DNA of 64,000 nt from Halomonas qaidamensis. GTDB taxonomy: Bacteria > Pseudomonadota > Gammaproteobacteria > Pseudomonadales > Halomonadaceae. The notes beneath the pieces are model-generated. The model was not told the origin of the DNA. It saw nothing but the letters and a program-made list of their open reading frames with translations, and searched no databases. The translations under genes were made by a program, and so were the position numbers. The stretch spans positions 3,658,001-3,722,000 of the forward strand of contig NZ_CP080627.1 of the NCBI RefSeq assembly GCF_025917315.1, written 5' to 3'. Shown here in pieces: positions 8,758-18,810 of this stretch. Numbering within the stretch: position 1 is the stretch's first letter; each line of letters begins with the position of its first letter.

Positions 8758-10028
8758 CAGCGCCCCCCTTCCGGCAGAAGTGTTTCGCCGGCCCACAGGC
8801 TTTCCAGGCTTTCCCGTGCGCGCACCACATGGTAGCTGCTGCCATCGACCATCACTTCAGGAGGGCGCGGACGGCTATTGTAATTCGACGCCATCACAAA
8901 GCCGTAAGCGCCTGCTGATCGAACGGCCAGTAAATCGCCCTCAGCAATTGCTAGATCGCGCTCTTTACCGAGAAAATCACCAGTTTCACAGACAGGACCA
9001 ACAACATCATAGACCGCACGTTCGCGCTGCTGGCGGGTATCCACCGGCACAATAGCTTGCCATGCCTGATACAACGCGGGACGGATCAGGTCATTCATAG
9101 CGGCATCAACAATCGCGAAATTTTTGGTTTCACCGGGCTTTAAAAACTCTACACGGGTCAACATTAAGCCCGCGTTAGCCGCAATAGAGCGACCTGGCTC
9201 AAAAAGCAACGTAAGCGCTTCACCACCCTCCCAGCGAGACAGGCGCGCCAGCAGCTGGCTTGCATAATCAAACGGTTGGGGTGGCTTTTCATCACGATAG
9301 GGAACACCTAGCCCACCACCCAGATCCAAGTGATCAATTTCAATACCACGCTCACGCAGCCGCTCCATTAACATCAAGAGCCGCTCTAGCGCATCTAGAA
9401 ATGGTGCAGTTTCGGTAAGTTGAGAACCGATATGGCAGTCTAGCCCGGTGACGCGCAAATTAGGCAAACTGGCGGCGAGGCTGTAAACATCTAGCGCCTC
9501 ATCCACTGGAATACCAAACTTGTTATCTTTCAGCCCAGTAGAAATGTACGGGTGGGTGCCAGCGTCCACATCCGGGTTTACCCGCAGTGATACCGGCGCC
9601 ACCTTGCCAAGCTCTGCTGCGACAGCATTTAGCCGCTCAAGCTCGGGACGGGATTCAACGTTAAAGCATTTAATGCCAACCTCAAGCGCGCGGGCCATTT
9701 CATGCGGCTGCTTGGCCACGCCTGAAAACACCACTTTTGATGGGTTGCCGCCCGCTTTCAGTACGCGCTCAAGCTCGCCGATCGAAACAATATCAAACCC
9801 AGCCCCTAACCGTGCGAGCAAACCCAGCACCGCCAAGTTGGAATTGGCTTTCACTGCATAACAAATCAGATGAGGATGGCCACCCAGGGCTTCGGTATAG
9901 GCTCGAAAATGGCGCTCTAACGTTGCTTTTGAGTAGACATAACAGGGCGTACCAAGATCAGCAGCGACCTGAGTAAGCGGGACATCTTCGGCATAAAGCA
10001 CGCCATCACGATAGTTAAAGTGATCCAT
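8757..10028 (-). CDS. lysA: Diaminopimelate decarboxylase
   Basis: LysA is a PLP-dependent fold-III decarboxylase making L-lysine from meso-diaminopimelate. The 423-residue protein shows [12 protein letters not shown] with the PLP lysine (about residue 60), the HIGSQ loop, [17 protein letters not shown] for phosphate binding, and VCETGDFLG with the intersubunit catalytic Cys. Its start overlaps the lptM stop (TAATG) and its stop overlaps the dapF start, so lptM-lysA-dapF are translated as a coupled unit. Confidence 0.97.
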   Translation of the reverse strand: MDHFNYRDGVLYAEDVPLTQVAADLGTPCYVYSKATLERHFRAYTEALGGHPHLICYAVKANSNLAVLGLLARLGAGFDIVSIGELERVLKAGGNPSKVVFSGVAKQPHEMARALEVGIKCFNVESRPELERLNAVAAELGKVAPVSLRVNPDVDAGTHPYISTGLKDNKFGIPVDEALDVYSLAASLPNLRVTGLDCHIGSQLTETAPFLDALERLLMLMERLRERGIEIDHLDLGGGLGVPYRDEKPPQPFDYASQLLARLSRWEGGEALTLLFEPGRSIAANAGLMLTRVEFLKPGETKNFAIVDAAMNDLIRPALYQAWQAIVPVDTRQQRERAVYDVVGPVCETGDFLGKERDLAIAEGDLLAVRSAGAYGFVMASNYNSRPRPPEVMVDGSSYHVVRARESLESLWAGETLLPEGGR

Positions 10029-10159
10029 TACCCCTCCTGCTCGGCAGCCGAACCCTGAGTGTCTTCGTCAGGCATATAAAGCGGCCCTTTCTGGCCGCAG
10101 CCCACTAATAACAGCGTGACCAGCAGCACCGTACTAAAGATGGTAGTCACACGCTTCAT
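10028..10159 (-). CDS. lptM: LptM (YifL)-type small lipoprotein
   Basis: A 43-residue lipoprotein gene is squeezed between argH and lysA. The product starts [20 protein letters not shown] and continues with Cys21 and [14 protein letters not shown]. The hydrophobic signal, lipobox LLVGC, and the GCGQKGPLY motif after it are the signature of LptM/YifL. In E. coli this protein helps oxidative maturation of the LPS translocon LptD. Its ATG overlaps the argH stop (ATGA) and its TAA overlaps the lysA ATG. It is too short for many gene callers but its context (next to lysA/dapF) is conserved in proteobacteria. Confidence 0.93.
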   Translation of the reverse strand: MKRVTTIFSTVLLVTLLLVGCGQKGPLYMPDEDTQGSAAEQEG

Positions 10160-11559
10160 GCATCACCTTTCAGCGCAGCTAACGCCTCGCTAGCACGGCT
10201 GGCAGCGGCGCGAACCTGGTCAGGCGCGGTGCCACCGATATGGTTACGGGCGGCAACAGAACCCTCTAATGTGAGCACCTCAAACACATCCTGCCCAATC
10301 GTGGCAGAGAACTGCTGCAACTCTTCAAGGGTCATTTCAGACAGATCTTTCTTAGTCTTCAAGCCGTAAGCCACCGATTGACCGACAATTTCATGGGCAT
10401 CGCGGAAGGCGACGCCTTTGCGAACCAAGTAATCAGCAAGGTCCGTGGCGGTAGAGAATCCGCGACGCGCTGCTTCATACATGCTGTCTTTTTTCGGTTC
10501 AATAGCAGGCACCATGTCGGCAAAGGCTTTTAAGCAGTCGCGCACGGTATCAACGGCGTCAAACAGCGGCTCTTTATCTTCCTGATTGTCTTTGTTGTAG
10601 GCCAGGGGCTGAGACTTCATTAGCGTAAGCAGCGCCATTAGGTGGCCATAGACTCGACCGGTTTTGCCACGCACCAGTTCGGGCACATCCGGGTTTTTCT
10701 TCTGCGGCATAATAGAAGAGCCAGTACAGAAGCGGTCAGGCAGGTCGATAAAGTCAAACTGGGCGCTGGTCCACAGCACCAGCTCTTCACTCATCCGCGA
10801 CAGGTGCATTAACAAAATGCTGGCGAAGCTGGTGAATTCGATCGCAAAGTCTCGGTCGGACACGGCGTCCAGCGAGTTTTCTGCGGGGCGATCAAAGCCT
10901 AGCAATTCGGCGGTGACATGGCGGTCAATGGGATACGTGGTGCCGGCCAGCGCCGCTGCGCCCAAGGGCATGACATTGACGCGCTTGCGGCAGTCCAACA
11001 GGCGCTCGTGGTCACGGGTTAACATCTCTTGCCATGCCAATAGGTGGTGGCCAAAGGTCACCGGCTGCGCCGTTTGTAAGTGGGTGAAACCGGGCATGAT
11101 GGTATCGGCTTCACGATCGGCAAGCTCAATCATGCCTTCGCGCAGGCGAACCAACTCCGCTTCGATCACATCGATCTCATCGCGCATAAACAGGCGAATA
11201 TCCGTCGCCACCTGGTCGTTACGTGAACGGCCTGTGTGTAGCTTTTTACCGGTAATACCAATTTTATCCGTCAACCGTGCTTCAATATTCATGTGCACGT
11301 CTTCAAGCGGGATTGACCAGTTAAACTCGCCACGCTCAATTTCGCCCTGAATCTCGGTGAGCCCATTGATAATGGTGTCGCGCTCATCATCGGTTAGTAC
11401 ACCGACTCGCGCTAGCATAGTGGCGTGGGCAATCGAGCCCTGAATATCCTGACGCGCTAGGCGCTGATCGAAAGTCACAGACGCAGTGAAGCGTGCAACA
11501 AAGGCATCGGTGGGCTCGCTAAAGCGACCGCCCCAAGACTGGTTCGTAGCTTGGCTCAT
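10156..11559 (-). CDS. argH: Argininosuccinate lyase
   Basis: ArgH catalyses the final step of arginine synthesis, splitting argininosuccinate into arginine and fumarate. The 467-residue protein opens [23 protein letters not shown], carries [13 protein letters not shown] for substrate binding, [10 protein letters not shown], and the superfamily signature [20 protein letters not shown] around residue 280. I prefer the ATG at 11559 (MSQATNQSW): an AGGA element lies ten bases upstream, whereas the ATG at 11568 sits almost on top of it. It heads the argH-lptM-lysA-dapF-DUF484-xerC-HAD series. Confidence 0.95.
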   Translation of the reverse strand: MSQATNQSWGGRFSEPTDAFVARFTASVTFDQRLARQDIQGSIAHATMLARVGVLTDDERDTIINGLTEIQGEIERGEFNWSIPLEDVHMNIEARLTDKIGITGKKLHTGRSRNDQVATDIRLFMRDEIDVIEAELVRLREGMIELADREADTIMPGFTHLQTAQPVTFGHHLLAWQEMLTRDHERLLDCRKRVNVMPLGAAALAGTTYPIDRHVTAELLGFDRPAENSLDAVSDRDFAIEFTSFASILLMHLSRMSEELVLWTSAQFDFIDLPDRFCTGSSIMPQKKNPDVPELVRGKTGRVYGHLMALLTLMKSQPLAYNKDNQEDKEPLFDAVDTVRDCLKAFADMVPAIEPKKDSMYEAARRGFSTATDLADYLVRKGVAFRDAHEIVGQSVAYGLKTKKDLSEMTLEELQQFSATIGQDVFEVLTLEGSVAARNHIGGTAPDQVRAAASRASEALAALKGDA

Positions 11560-11654
11560 CGGAGGCATATCCTGCTGACAAAACTAAAGGAATCGTTATA
11601 AGAAAGTGTACCAGAGTCGCCGCACTCAGCGGCATGCCGTTTTTTAGTCGTTTT

Positions 11655-14105
11655 TCACATGGGGTGCGGCTCAGCATCATTGCGGGGGTGGTGAGATTCA
11701 TTTAAGTAGCTACTGATCGCTAACATGGGCATCGGGCGGGCAAAGTAGAAGCCTTGAAAATGCGCGCAATAACGGGCATTGAGATACGCATATTGTGCAG
11801 CTGTCTCCACACCTTCAATTAAAACTTCCAGGCCCAGCTTAACAGCCATGGTCACCACACCATCAACAATGGCAGCGTCCCGAGTGTCGTTAACGACATC
11901 ACGAATAAAGGAACGATCGATTTTAAGCTTGTTGATCGGTAAACGTTTTAGGTAGCTAAGGCTTGAAAAACCGGTTCCGAAATCATCCAGAGCAATATGC
12001 ACACCTAATGCGCGCAGATCCTGCAATGTTTGTATGGCGTGCTCAGTACTGTCCATTAGCACGCCTTCGGTAAGCTCTAACTCTAATAAATCAGGCGCTA
12101 GGCCTGTCTGCTCAAGCACACGCTGAATAGATAGCAAAAAGCCAGCACGCTGAAACTGCATCGGCGAAATATTAACCGCCATTGTAACGGGCATCGTTGT
12201 GCGCGCATTCAGCTCGACCGCATCACGGCATGCCCTCTCCAGCACCCACTCACTAATCGGCATGATCTGCCCAGTGTCTTCTGCCAGACTAATAAACTGG
12301 GCGGGGGAAATATAACCACGCTCGGGGTGATACCAGCGAATCAGTGCCTCTACCCCCGTCACCCGGCCAGTAGCACCCTGTATTTGCGGCTGATAATGCA
12401 GCTCAAACTGCGACTGTTCGATGGCCTGTTGTAACGCGTGTCGTAAATTAACCCGCTTAGTCACTTTTCGATTTAACTCATCGGTGTACCACTGATAAGT
12501 ATTGCGCCCTTGCCGTTTGGCTTTATACATCGCTAAATCAGCCTGCTGTATTAGCTGGCGCGGCTCGCTAATCGTTCCATCATCAGTGGCAATGCCCATA
12601 CTCGCCGTAATACGCAACTCGCTGTCACGATACCAGTAGGGCGCAGAAAGACGCGCAAGCAGTCGTTCCACTACCTGCAACACATCTTGTTCGTGAGCCA
12701 AATCAGGTAGCAAAACGATAAATTCATCACCACCAAAACGCGCCACGGTATCCCAGGGACGCAGCTCTTCTTCCAGGCGCTTGGCGACCTCAATTAAAAT
12801 GTGATCGCCTACATCGTGCCCTAGCGTATCGTTGATCGGCTTGAAATCATCCAGGTCGACAAATAGCACGGCAATGTATCGGCGATAACGCTTGGCTAAC
12901 AGGCAACCTTGCGACAGCCGCTGATCAAGCATTAATCGGTTAGGTAGGCCGGTTAATGCATCATGACTGGCGTTATGGCGAAGCTGAGCTTGATATTCAC
13001 GCTGCGCGGTAATGTCATTTTGTACGCCTACAAAGTGCGTCACAAGGCCAGCGGCATCTCGTACAGGAGACACATATAGGTCATTCCAAAACGGCACTCC
13101 ATTACATCGGTAGTTACGTATAACGACATGTACGTCTTGCTGGGCATAAATGCCTTTGCGCAGCTTAGCCAAGGTAGCTGGATCCGTTTCTTCACCCTGA
13201 AGAAACCGGCAATTTTGCCCTAACGCCTTAGTGCGGGAGTAGCCCGTAATCCGCTCGAAGGCTGCGTTCACATAAACCATCGGTAAATCTTGACGCTGGG
13301 CATCAACGATAATTACGCCGTTTGTGCTTGCTTCAACGCTACGCTCCAGCAGTGTGAGCTGTCGTTCAGTCGCCTTGCGCTCAGTAATGTTTTGGGTTGA
13401 TCCCTGAACCTGAATAATCTGCCCCAACTCATCACGTACGGCTTTGCCAATCACTCTCACCCACAGCCTTACCGCTTGCCGAGTAACGATTTCTAGTTCC
13501 TCATCAAAGCTGGTTCCGCTCTCGCAACAGGCACTAAACACTTCACGGATACGTGGCCGAGAGCTAGGCGCGTAAAAGGTCATCGCTTCTTCAATGGTCG
13601 GCTTAAAACCATCGGGGACGCCATGTAGACGGCACACTTCATTCGACCAAATGGGCAACCCTTCGGCCATATCCACGTACCAACCCCCTATCAGCGCCGT
13701 TTCGCCAGCAATTTGAAACAGCCGTTGATTACGAATGAGCTGTTTCTCAACGGCTTTTCGGCGGGAAATATCGCGGGCGATCACGTAGATAACACGATCA
13801 CCCGCTGCGGCGGTCACTTCTAACCACACCACTTTTCCTTCTGCCGTCAGTGCTCGAACGTCAAACGGAGCTACTTTCTTGTGGGACTGGAGACGCGACA
13901 ACGCCTCTTCAATAACCGGGATATCTCGATGGTCTACTAGCTTGCTACATGGCTTACCAACCCATTCGCTGGCGGAATAACCCAGCAAGTTTTCAAACAT
14001 CGGGTTGATGTTGAGTAAGATACCTGCGAAATCAATACAGATGAATAAGTCTTGTGACAACAGGAAGAATTGGTCTAGCTTGCCTTGAGGATTAACAAAG
14101 GGCAT
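11655..14105 (-). CDS. PAS-PAS-LOV-GGDEF-EAL cyclic-di-GMP enzyme, predicted blue-light sensor
   Basis: The 816-residue cytoplasmic protein has, in order, two PAS domains (about 10-120 and 130-250), a LOV-type PAS domain (about 255-367), GGDEF (about 380-540) and EAL (about 560-805). The LOV domain has the flavin-binding motif GQNCRFLQG with the photoactive Cys at residue 299 (bases 13209-13211), NYRCNGVPFWN, PVRD and FVGVQ, all positions typical of true LOV photoreceptors. The cyclase site RFGGDEF is intact and preceded by an RxxD inhibitory site (RPWD) at the correct five-residue distance. The phosphodiesterase site is also intact: EALIRW, ELTEG, DDFGTGFSS, K in NKLKID, EGVET. It should both make and degrade c-di-GMP. 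The ATG at 14105 has AGGTGG upstream; a TTG at 14132 is less likely. It is divergent from hemC. Confidence 0.93.
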   Translation of the reverse strand: MPFVNPQGKLDQFFLLSQDLFICIDFAGILLNINPMFENLLGYSASEWVGKPCSKLVDHRDIPVIEEALSRLQSHKKVAPFDVRALTAEGKVVWLEVTAAAGDRVIYVIARDISRRKAVEKQLIRNQRLFQIAGETALIGGWYVDMAEGLPIWSNEVCRLHGVPDGFKPTIEEAMTFYAPSSRPRIREVFSACCESGTSFDEELEIVTRQAVRLWVRVIGKAVRDELGQIIQVQGSTQNITERKATERQLTLLERSVEASTNGVIIVDAQRQDLPMVYVNAAFERITGYSRTKALGQNCRFLQGEETDPATLAKLRKGIYAQQDVHVVIRNYRCNGVPFWNDLYVSPVRDAAGLVTHFVGVQNDITAQREYQAQLRHNASHDALTGLPNRLMLDQRLSQGCLLAKRYRRYIAVLFVDLDDFKPINDTLGHDVGDHILIEVAKRLEEELRPWDTVARFGGDEFIVLLPDLAHEQDVLQVVERLLARLSAPYWYRDSELRITASMGIATDDGTISEPRQLIQQADLAMYKAKRQGRNTYQWYTDELNRKVTKRVNLRHALQQAIEQSQFELHYQPQIQGATGRVTGVEALIRWYHPERGYISPAQFISLAEDTGQIMPISEWVLERACRDAVELNARTTMPVTMAVNISPMQFQRAGFLLSIQRVLEQTGLAPDLLELELTEGVLMDSTEHAIQTLQDLRALGVHIALDDFGTGFSSLSYLKRLPINKLKIDRSFIRDVVNDTRDAAIVDGVVTMAVKLGLEVLIEGVETAAQYAYLNARYCAHFQGFYFARPMPMLAISSYLNESHHPRNDAEPHPM

Positions 14106-14240
14106 GGCGCCACCTAACGGGTGAATGGCCAAACAGTGCCGTCATAAATTTGACCGGTTATTTTTACTGTGTGGCTGGGTGCTTTATGATGAGACTTATC
14201 ATAGTTCGTCGCGCAGTGTCAGCGGCAAAGGGAGAATAAC

Positions 14241-15185
14241 GTGTCATCCATTACTAAATTGCGCATCGCTACGCGTAAAAGTCAGTTAGCCATGTGGCAG
14301 GCCGAACACGTCCGCGACCGTTTAATGGCGGCACACAGCGGCTTGGAAGTCGAACTCATCGCACTTTCCACAAAAGGCGATAAGATTCTCGATACACCGC
14401 TTTCAAAAATTGGCGGTAAAGGTCTTTTTGTCAAAGAGCTGGAAGATGCCATGCTCGATGGACGTGCCGATATTGCCGTACATTCAATGAAAGATGTGCC
14501 TATGCATTTTCCTGAAGGGCTAGGACTTTCCGTTATTTTGGAAGGTGCCGACCCAACCGATGCATTTGTATCCAATCATTATAACAGCATTGACGAGCTA
14601 CCTGAGGGAGCTCGAATCGGTACTGCTAGTTTGCGCCGTGGTTTGCAGATGCGAGAAGCACGCCCTGATCTGCAAATCCTCAACCTACGCGGTAACGTAC
14701 AGACCCGTTTGGCAAAATTAGATGCGGGCGACTTCGATGCCATTATTCTCGCCACCTCTGGCTTAAAGCGCCTGGGACTTGATGCGCGCATTGCTCAGGC
14801 ACTTCCACCTGAAATCTGCCTTCCCGCCTGTGGTCAAGGGGCGCTAGGCATCGAGTGCCGTCTGCATGACCCAGAGTTAATTGGCTTATTAGCCCCACTG
14901 GATGATCCCGATACAGCGACTCGTGTGCGTGCCGAACGTGCAATGAACACCCGCCTGGAAGGCGGCTGCCAAGTACCTATCGCAGGACATGCCATACTTG
15001 ATAAGACAAACGACACTATTTGGCTACGTGGCCTAGTCGGCAACCCTGAAGGCACCGAGGTACTACGCGCTGAGGGCAGTGGCTCTATCCATGAACCTGA
15101 AGCCTTGGGCATCCGTATCGCCGAAGAGCTGCTGGATCAAGGGGCCGGCGATATTTTAGCCGAGGTGTATGGCCGCAACGTATGA
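14241..15185 (+). CDS. hemC: Hydroxymethylbilane synthase (porphobilinogen deaminase)
   Basis: HemC polymerises four porphobilinogens into hydroxymethylbilane for heme/siroheme. The 314-residue protein has the N-terminal [16 protein letters not shown], the substrate/cofactor segment [14 protein letters not shown], and [12 protein letters not shown] with the Cys that binds the dipyrromethane cofactor. It starts with GTG, with GGGAG six bases upstream. It is the first gene of hemCDXY, and hemD starts within its end (ATGA overlap). Confidence 0.97.
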   Translation: MSSITKLRIATRKSQLAMWQAEHVRDRLMAAHSGLEVELIALSTKGDKILDTPLSKIGGKGLFVKELEDAMLDGRADIAVHSMKDVPMHFPEGLGLSVILEGADPTDAFVSNHYNSIDELPEGARIGTASLRRGLQMREARPDLQILNLRGNVQTRLAKLDAGDFDAIILATSGLKRLGLDARIAQALPPEICLPACGQGALGIECRLHDPELIGLLAPLDDPDTATRVRAERAMNTRLEGGCQVPIAGHAILDKTNDTIWLRGLVGNPEGTEVLRAEGSGSIHEPEALGIRIAEELLDQGAGDILAEVYGRNV

Positions 15186-15961
15186 GTCTACCGGTACTGA
15201 TCTGTCGCCCTGGTGACCGCGGAGAGGCGTTAACAGCCACGCTGCATGCTCAAGGTGCTCTTGTGGAGCACCTTGATGTCATGCGTTTGGAAACACTGCC
15301 TGAAGATCCCGCCCTGCGAAGCACATGGTTAAACATTGATCAGTACCACAAAATAGTGGTGGTCAGTCCTTTCGCCGCTTACTGTTTAAGCGAAGCGTTT
15401 GATCGCTATTGGCCACAGCTTCCTGTGGGCATCGACTACTACAGCGTAGGCCGAGCTACGGCAAATGTATTATTTGAACAGCTAGGCGTACGTGTTCATA
15501 TGCCTTCGCCTAGCCATGGAGAAGACACGAGTGAGGCACTGCTGTCTCTTGCCTCACTCCAAACGCTCACGCATCAGCGTGTACTTCTGGTAGCTGGAGA
15601 AGGTGGCCGCACATTATTAGCCGAGACGCTGAGTGCGCGGGGGGCCAACGTTACCCGTGTTGCTGTGTACCGGCGCGTATATCAAGCGCCCCTACCAGCC
15701 ATGCAACAACGTCTATTAACCGGCGATTATCGAGCGTTAATCGTGACGAGCAGCGAACTGCTTGAACATCTGGCAAAATGGTGTGAACACGCAGCGTTGA
15801 ACCAACCGCTAATCGTTTCCAGTCACCGTTTAGCTAAACTGGCCGGTAAACTGGGTTTTCGTGACCTCAAGGTGGCGTCGGGAGCAACGCCCGCTGCATT
15901 GGCAGCGGCGTTAAGTCGGTTCTGCAACCCAAAGGGTGCCGATGTCGATCAAGGAACTTAA
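15182..15961 (+). CDS. hemD: Uroporphyrinogen-III synthase
   Basis: The 259-residue HemD closes and inverts ring D of hydroxymethylbilane. The family is poorly conserved; recognisable parts are the opening [32 protein letters not shown], the [22 protein letters not shown] hinge region, VAVYRRVY and the [10 protein letters not shown] segment. The ATG overlaps the hemC stop, so translation is coupled. hemX follows after 16 bases. Confidence 0.93.
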   Translation: MSLPVLICRPGDRGEALTATLHAQGALVEHLDVMRLETLPEDPALRSTWLNIDQYHKIVVVSPFAAYCLSEAFDRYWPQLPVGIDYYSVGRATANVLFEQLGVRVHMPSPSHGEDTSEALLSLASLQTLTHQRVLLVAGEGGRTLLAETLSARGANVTRVAVYRRVYQAPLPAMQQRLLTGDYRALIVTSSELLEHLAKWCEHAALNQPLIVSSHRLAKLAGKLGFRDLKVASGATPAALAAALSRFCNPKGADVDQGT

Positions 15962-15977
15962 TAAGGGCTAGCGACAG

Positions 15978-17438
15978 ATGAGCAAACAACCAAACGATCA
16001 GGAAGGCGTACAGAACACGTCTGCCGAGGCATCTCAAAGCGACGCTAAACCGAGCGACACTTCCGCGTCAGCTTCGCCAAGCAATGAGACGTCAACGCCA
16101 GGCAATGCGGCAGCATCTTCTTACGCTGCTAAAAACAGCCGCTCGCGTCGCCGTAACAAGGGAGGCAACAGCACTCCCCACGCCAGCACAGTGTCAACGA
16201 ATGCCAGCCATGGTGAAGCTTCGACCCAATCAAGTGCTGATACCAAACAAGCGGCCGATACAAAGCCAGCAGCAGACGATAAACCGTCAGCAGGCGCCAA
16301 AACGGCAGGCGCTAAGCCAACAAACAGTGGCAGTCATGCGTCTGGAAATGCTGCGCACGTCCCACCTACTGCCAACAACGCTAGCAACAACAGTGGTGGT
16401 GGTAACAAAGGCAGTGGTATCGCCATTGTGCTGGTGATTATCCTGGCTCTGGCCATTGGTTTTGTCGCTTGGCAAGGATGGCAGCGCTTGGATAACCAGC
16501 AGCAGCGTATTGACGAGCTCGCCCAGCAAACGCAAAACAATGCCTCACAGCAGGAAGTGAACGATCTAACATCGCGTATTGAAAGCAGTGAAGCTGAACG
16601 CAGCCAGGCGCTAGAAAACACGATGAGCGAACTACGTAGCGAGCTGGATAGTTATCGTGGTGAGGTCAACAACACACTAGACAACGTGCTGGCGCAGCTT
16701 TCTCAAGAGCAGGAGACCGACGAGCGCGACTGGTTACACGCCGAAGCCGCTTATCTGCTGCGTCTAGCTAACCAGCGCTTGCAGCTGGAAGGTGATGTTG
16801 AAGGCGCTGCTGCATTGCTGCGCACTGCTGATGCGCGCTTAGTCGATGCCGACAATCCAGCGTTAACACCAGTACGCCGTGAAATTGCTAATGAACTGGC
16901 TGCTCTTGACGCCGTGCCGCAAGTTGACCGCACTGGCATCTATCTTGCGCTGAACGCTCAACAAGAGCGTATCGCTGGCCTACGCCTATCGCAAGAAATT
17001 GAGGAGCGTGCCGTTACCTCTGGTATTGAGCAGCCACCCACGGGCACCTTCCAACGTCAGTTGGCCCGCTTTGGTGAAGAGTTAAAAGATCTTGTAGTGA
17101 TCCGTCAGCATGACGAGGCATTAGAAACATTGATTACTCCAGAGCAAGAGTCCTACCTGCGTCAAAGCCTACGCTTGATCCTTGAACAGTCCCAGCTGGC
17201 GCTGCTCAAAGAAGAGCAAGAACTGTACGAAGCAAGTATTGATAAGGCGCTGGAACTGCTCAACGGCTACTACGACACCGAACGCGAAGAGACGCAAAGC
17301 GTTATTGCTCGCCTGCAAGAATTGAAGCAAACCCAGGTACAACCTGAGCTACCGGATATCAGCGCTTCTCAACAGGCGCTAGCAAGCTTCATTGAGAACC
17401 GTTTTGAGTCGCGTCGCCAAGGTGGAGGTGATGCATGA
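15978..17438 (+). CDS. hemX: HemX family membrane protein
   Basis: The 486-residue single-pass inner-membrane protein of the hemCDXY cluster is often annotated as uroporphyrinogen-III C-methyltransferase, but has no SAM-dependent methyltransferase motif that I can see. Residues 1-145 are low complexity (Ala, Ser, Asn, Thr, Lys, Gly) with an SRSRRR basic patch near 55 and imperfect repeats of the ADTKQAAD type. The membrane helix is about 147-166 (IAIVLVIILALAIGFVAW), followed by a predicted periplasmic coiled coil (about 170-245) and a conserved alpha-helical domain beginning WLHAEAAYLLRLANQRL. The role in heme metabolism is unproven. hemY overlaps its stop. Confidence 0.9.
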   Translation: MSKQPNDQEGVQNTSAEASQSDAKPSDTSASASPSNETSTPGNAAASSYAAKNSRSRRRNKGGNSTPHASTVSTNASHGEASTQSSADTKQAADTKPAADDKPSAGAKTAGAKPTNSGSHASGNAAHVPPTANNASNNSGGGNKGSGIAIVLVIILALAIGFVAWQGWQRLDNQQQRIDELAQQTQNNASQQEVNDLTSRIESSEAERSQALENTMSELRSELDSYRGEVNNTLDNVLAQLSQEQETDERDWLHAEAAYLLRLANQRLQLEGDVEGAAALLRTADARLVDADNPALTPVRREIANELAALDAVPQVDRTGIYLALNAQQERIAGLRLSQEIEERAVTSGIEQPPTGTFQRQLARFGEELKDLVVIRQHDEALETLITPEQESYLRQSLRLILEQSQLALLKEEQELYEASIDKALELLNGYYDTEREETQSVIARLQELKQTQVQPELPDISASQQALASFIENRFESRRQGGGDA

Positions 17439-18700
17439 GAAAATTAATTCTCTTAATTGTTGCCGGTCTCGCGGTCGGCGCACTGTTTGGGCACCTGATG
17501 ATGTCAGTGCCTGGTTATTGGCTAATACGCGTTGGTGACACCTCGCTACAAACGTCATTCTGGTTTGGCTTGGTGCTGCTGCTAGGCGCGTTTATTGTTT
17601 TGCATTTTGCGCTACGTTTGCTCTCCGGCATTATTCGCCCAGTCGGACGCTTTCGCACTTGGAACAGCCGAGCCCGCAACCGTCGCGCGATGAAACGCAC
17701 CGTGCGCGGTTTGGTTGCTTTAACTGAAGGCCGCTGGAAAAAAGCTGAGAAAACGTTGGTACGCGCGGCTGACGATTCCAGCACACCTCTTGTGAATTAT
17801 CTTTCTGCGGCACTGGCAGCGCATTACCAAGGCCATCATGAAAAATCCCAGGAGCATTTGAATCAAGCACAGCTCACCACTGACGGAGCCGACACGGCCA
17901 TCGGCCTAATGCAGGCTCAACTGATGATTGACCGTCAGCAGCCTGAAGAGGCACTGGCCATTCTGAGCCGGCTGGATAAGAAACTGCCCAACCACCCTCA
18001 AGTGCTCAAGCTTCTTAAGCAAGTCCACCTAAGCGTTAACGACTGGGAAGGCCTACGCCGTTTAATACCGCGTCTAGCTGCACAAAAACTGATCACCCAG
18101 CAAGAGCGTGAACAACTGGAGTTTAAAGCGTACCGCGAGCTGATTGTTTTTGAGGCTAAAAACCCCACTAACATTGAGCGCGTGCGAGGCCTCTGGGCCG
18201 ATATGCCGGACTATCTACGGGGCAATACCGAACTCATCGTGCTTTACACCGAAGCGCTTTTACAAGCCAACGAAGAGCCGATTGCCGAGCGCTTGCTCAA
18301 CCATTCGTTGGATAACCACTGGGATGCGCGCTTGGTTAAACGTTATGGCTTAATCAACGTTGATGCCGCCCGCCAATTAGCAAAAGCGGAAAAGTGGTTG
18401 CAAGAGCGTCCTAACGACCCCGAACTCCTGCTGGCCTGTGGTCGGCTGTCGCTGCGGACTGGCAAATGGGAGAAAGCGCTGGAGTACTTTGAAGCTAGCC
18501 AGCGCCAACGTCCTAGTGGTGAAGTTTGTGCAGAACTTGCACGCCTCTATGCAAGTCTTGGCGAGCACAACAAAAGTCAGCTCTATTACCGCCACAGCGT
18601 CGATATGCTCGCTAAGTCACTGCCTTCGCTCCCACAGCCAAGCGATGCTAATGACAGCAAGCAAAGCGAACCCCAAACGTCCGTTAAGAAAAGCGCGTAA
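17435..18700 (+). CDS. hemY: HemY family TPR membrane protein
   Basis: The 421-residue protein has two N-terminal membrane helices (about 4-24 and 42-62) with the HemY_N signature PGYWLIRVGDTSLQTSFWFGL, then tetratricopeptide-like helical repeats (about 85-400) exposed to one side of the membrane. It has no similarity to the protoporphyrinogen oxidase also called HemY. The family is proposed to act with HemX in heme supply; its mechanism is not established. The ATG overlaps the hemX stop and the gene ends the operon in front of a strong terminator. Confidence 0.92.
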   Translation: MRKLILLIVAGLAVGALFGHLMMSVPGYWLIRVGDTSLQTSFWFGLVLLLGAFIVLHFALRLLSGIIRPVGRFRTWNSRARNRRAMKRTVRGLVALTEGRWKKAEKTLVRAADDSSTPLVNYLSAALAAHYQGHHEKSQEHLNQAQLTTDGADTAIGLMQAQLMIDRQQPEEALAILSRLDKKLPNHPQVLKLLKQVHLSVNDWEGLRRLIPRLAAQKLITQQEREQLEFKAYRELIVFEAKNPTNIERVRGLWADMPDYLRGNTELIVLYTEALLQANEEPIAERLLNHSLDNHWDARLVKRYGLINVDAARQLAKAEKWLQERPNDPELLLACGRLSLRTGKWEKALEYFEASQRQRPSGEVCAELARLYASLGEHNKSQLYYRHSVDMLAKSLPSLPQPSDANDSKQSEPQTSVKKSA

Positions 18701-18721
18701 CAATCTAAACAGCAACAATCA

Positions 18722-18748
18722 AAAAGGGTGCTCATTGAGCACCCTTTT
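18722..18748. terminator. Bidirectional terminator between hemY and aroQ
   Basis: AAAAGGGTGCTC, loop ATT, GAGCACCCTTTT form a 12-bp stem with A- and T-runs on the two sides. It can therefore terminate both converging genes, hemY and aroQ. Confidence 0.9.
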
Positions 18749-18810
18749 GTATATTTACGCGTTGATACCTGTCCATTCATATGCATAGCATTGTACGCCA
18801 GCATTCCTGG

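Noticed and set aside
15978-17438. HemX as an active uroporphyrinogen-III methyltransferase
   Set aside because: The sequence has a single membrane helix, coiled coil and helical domain, without SAM-methyltransferase motifs; the common database name is misleading.
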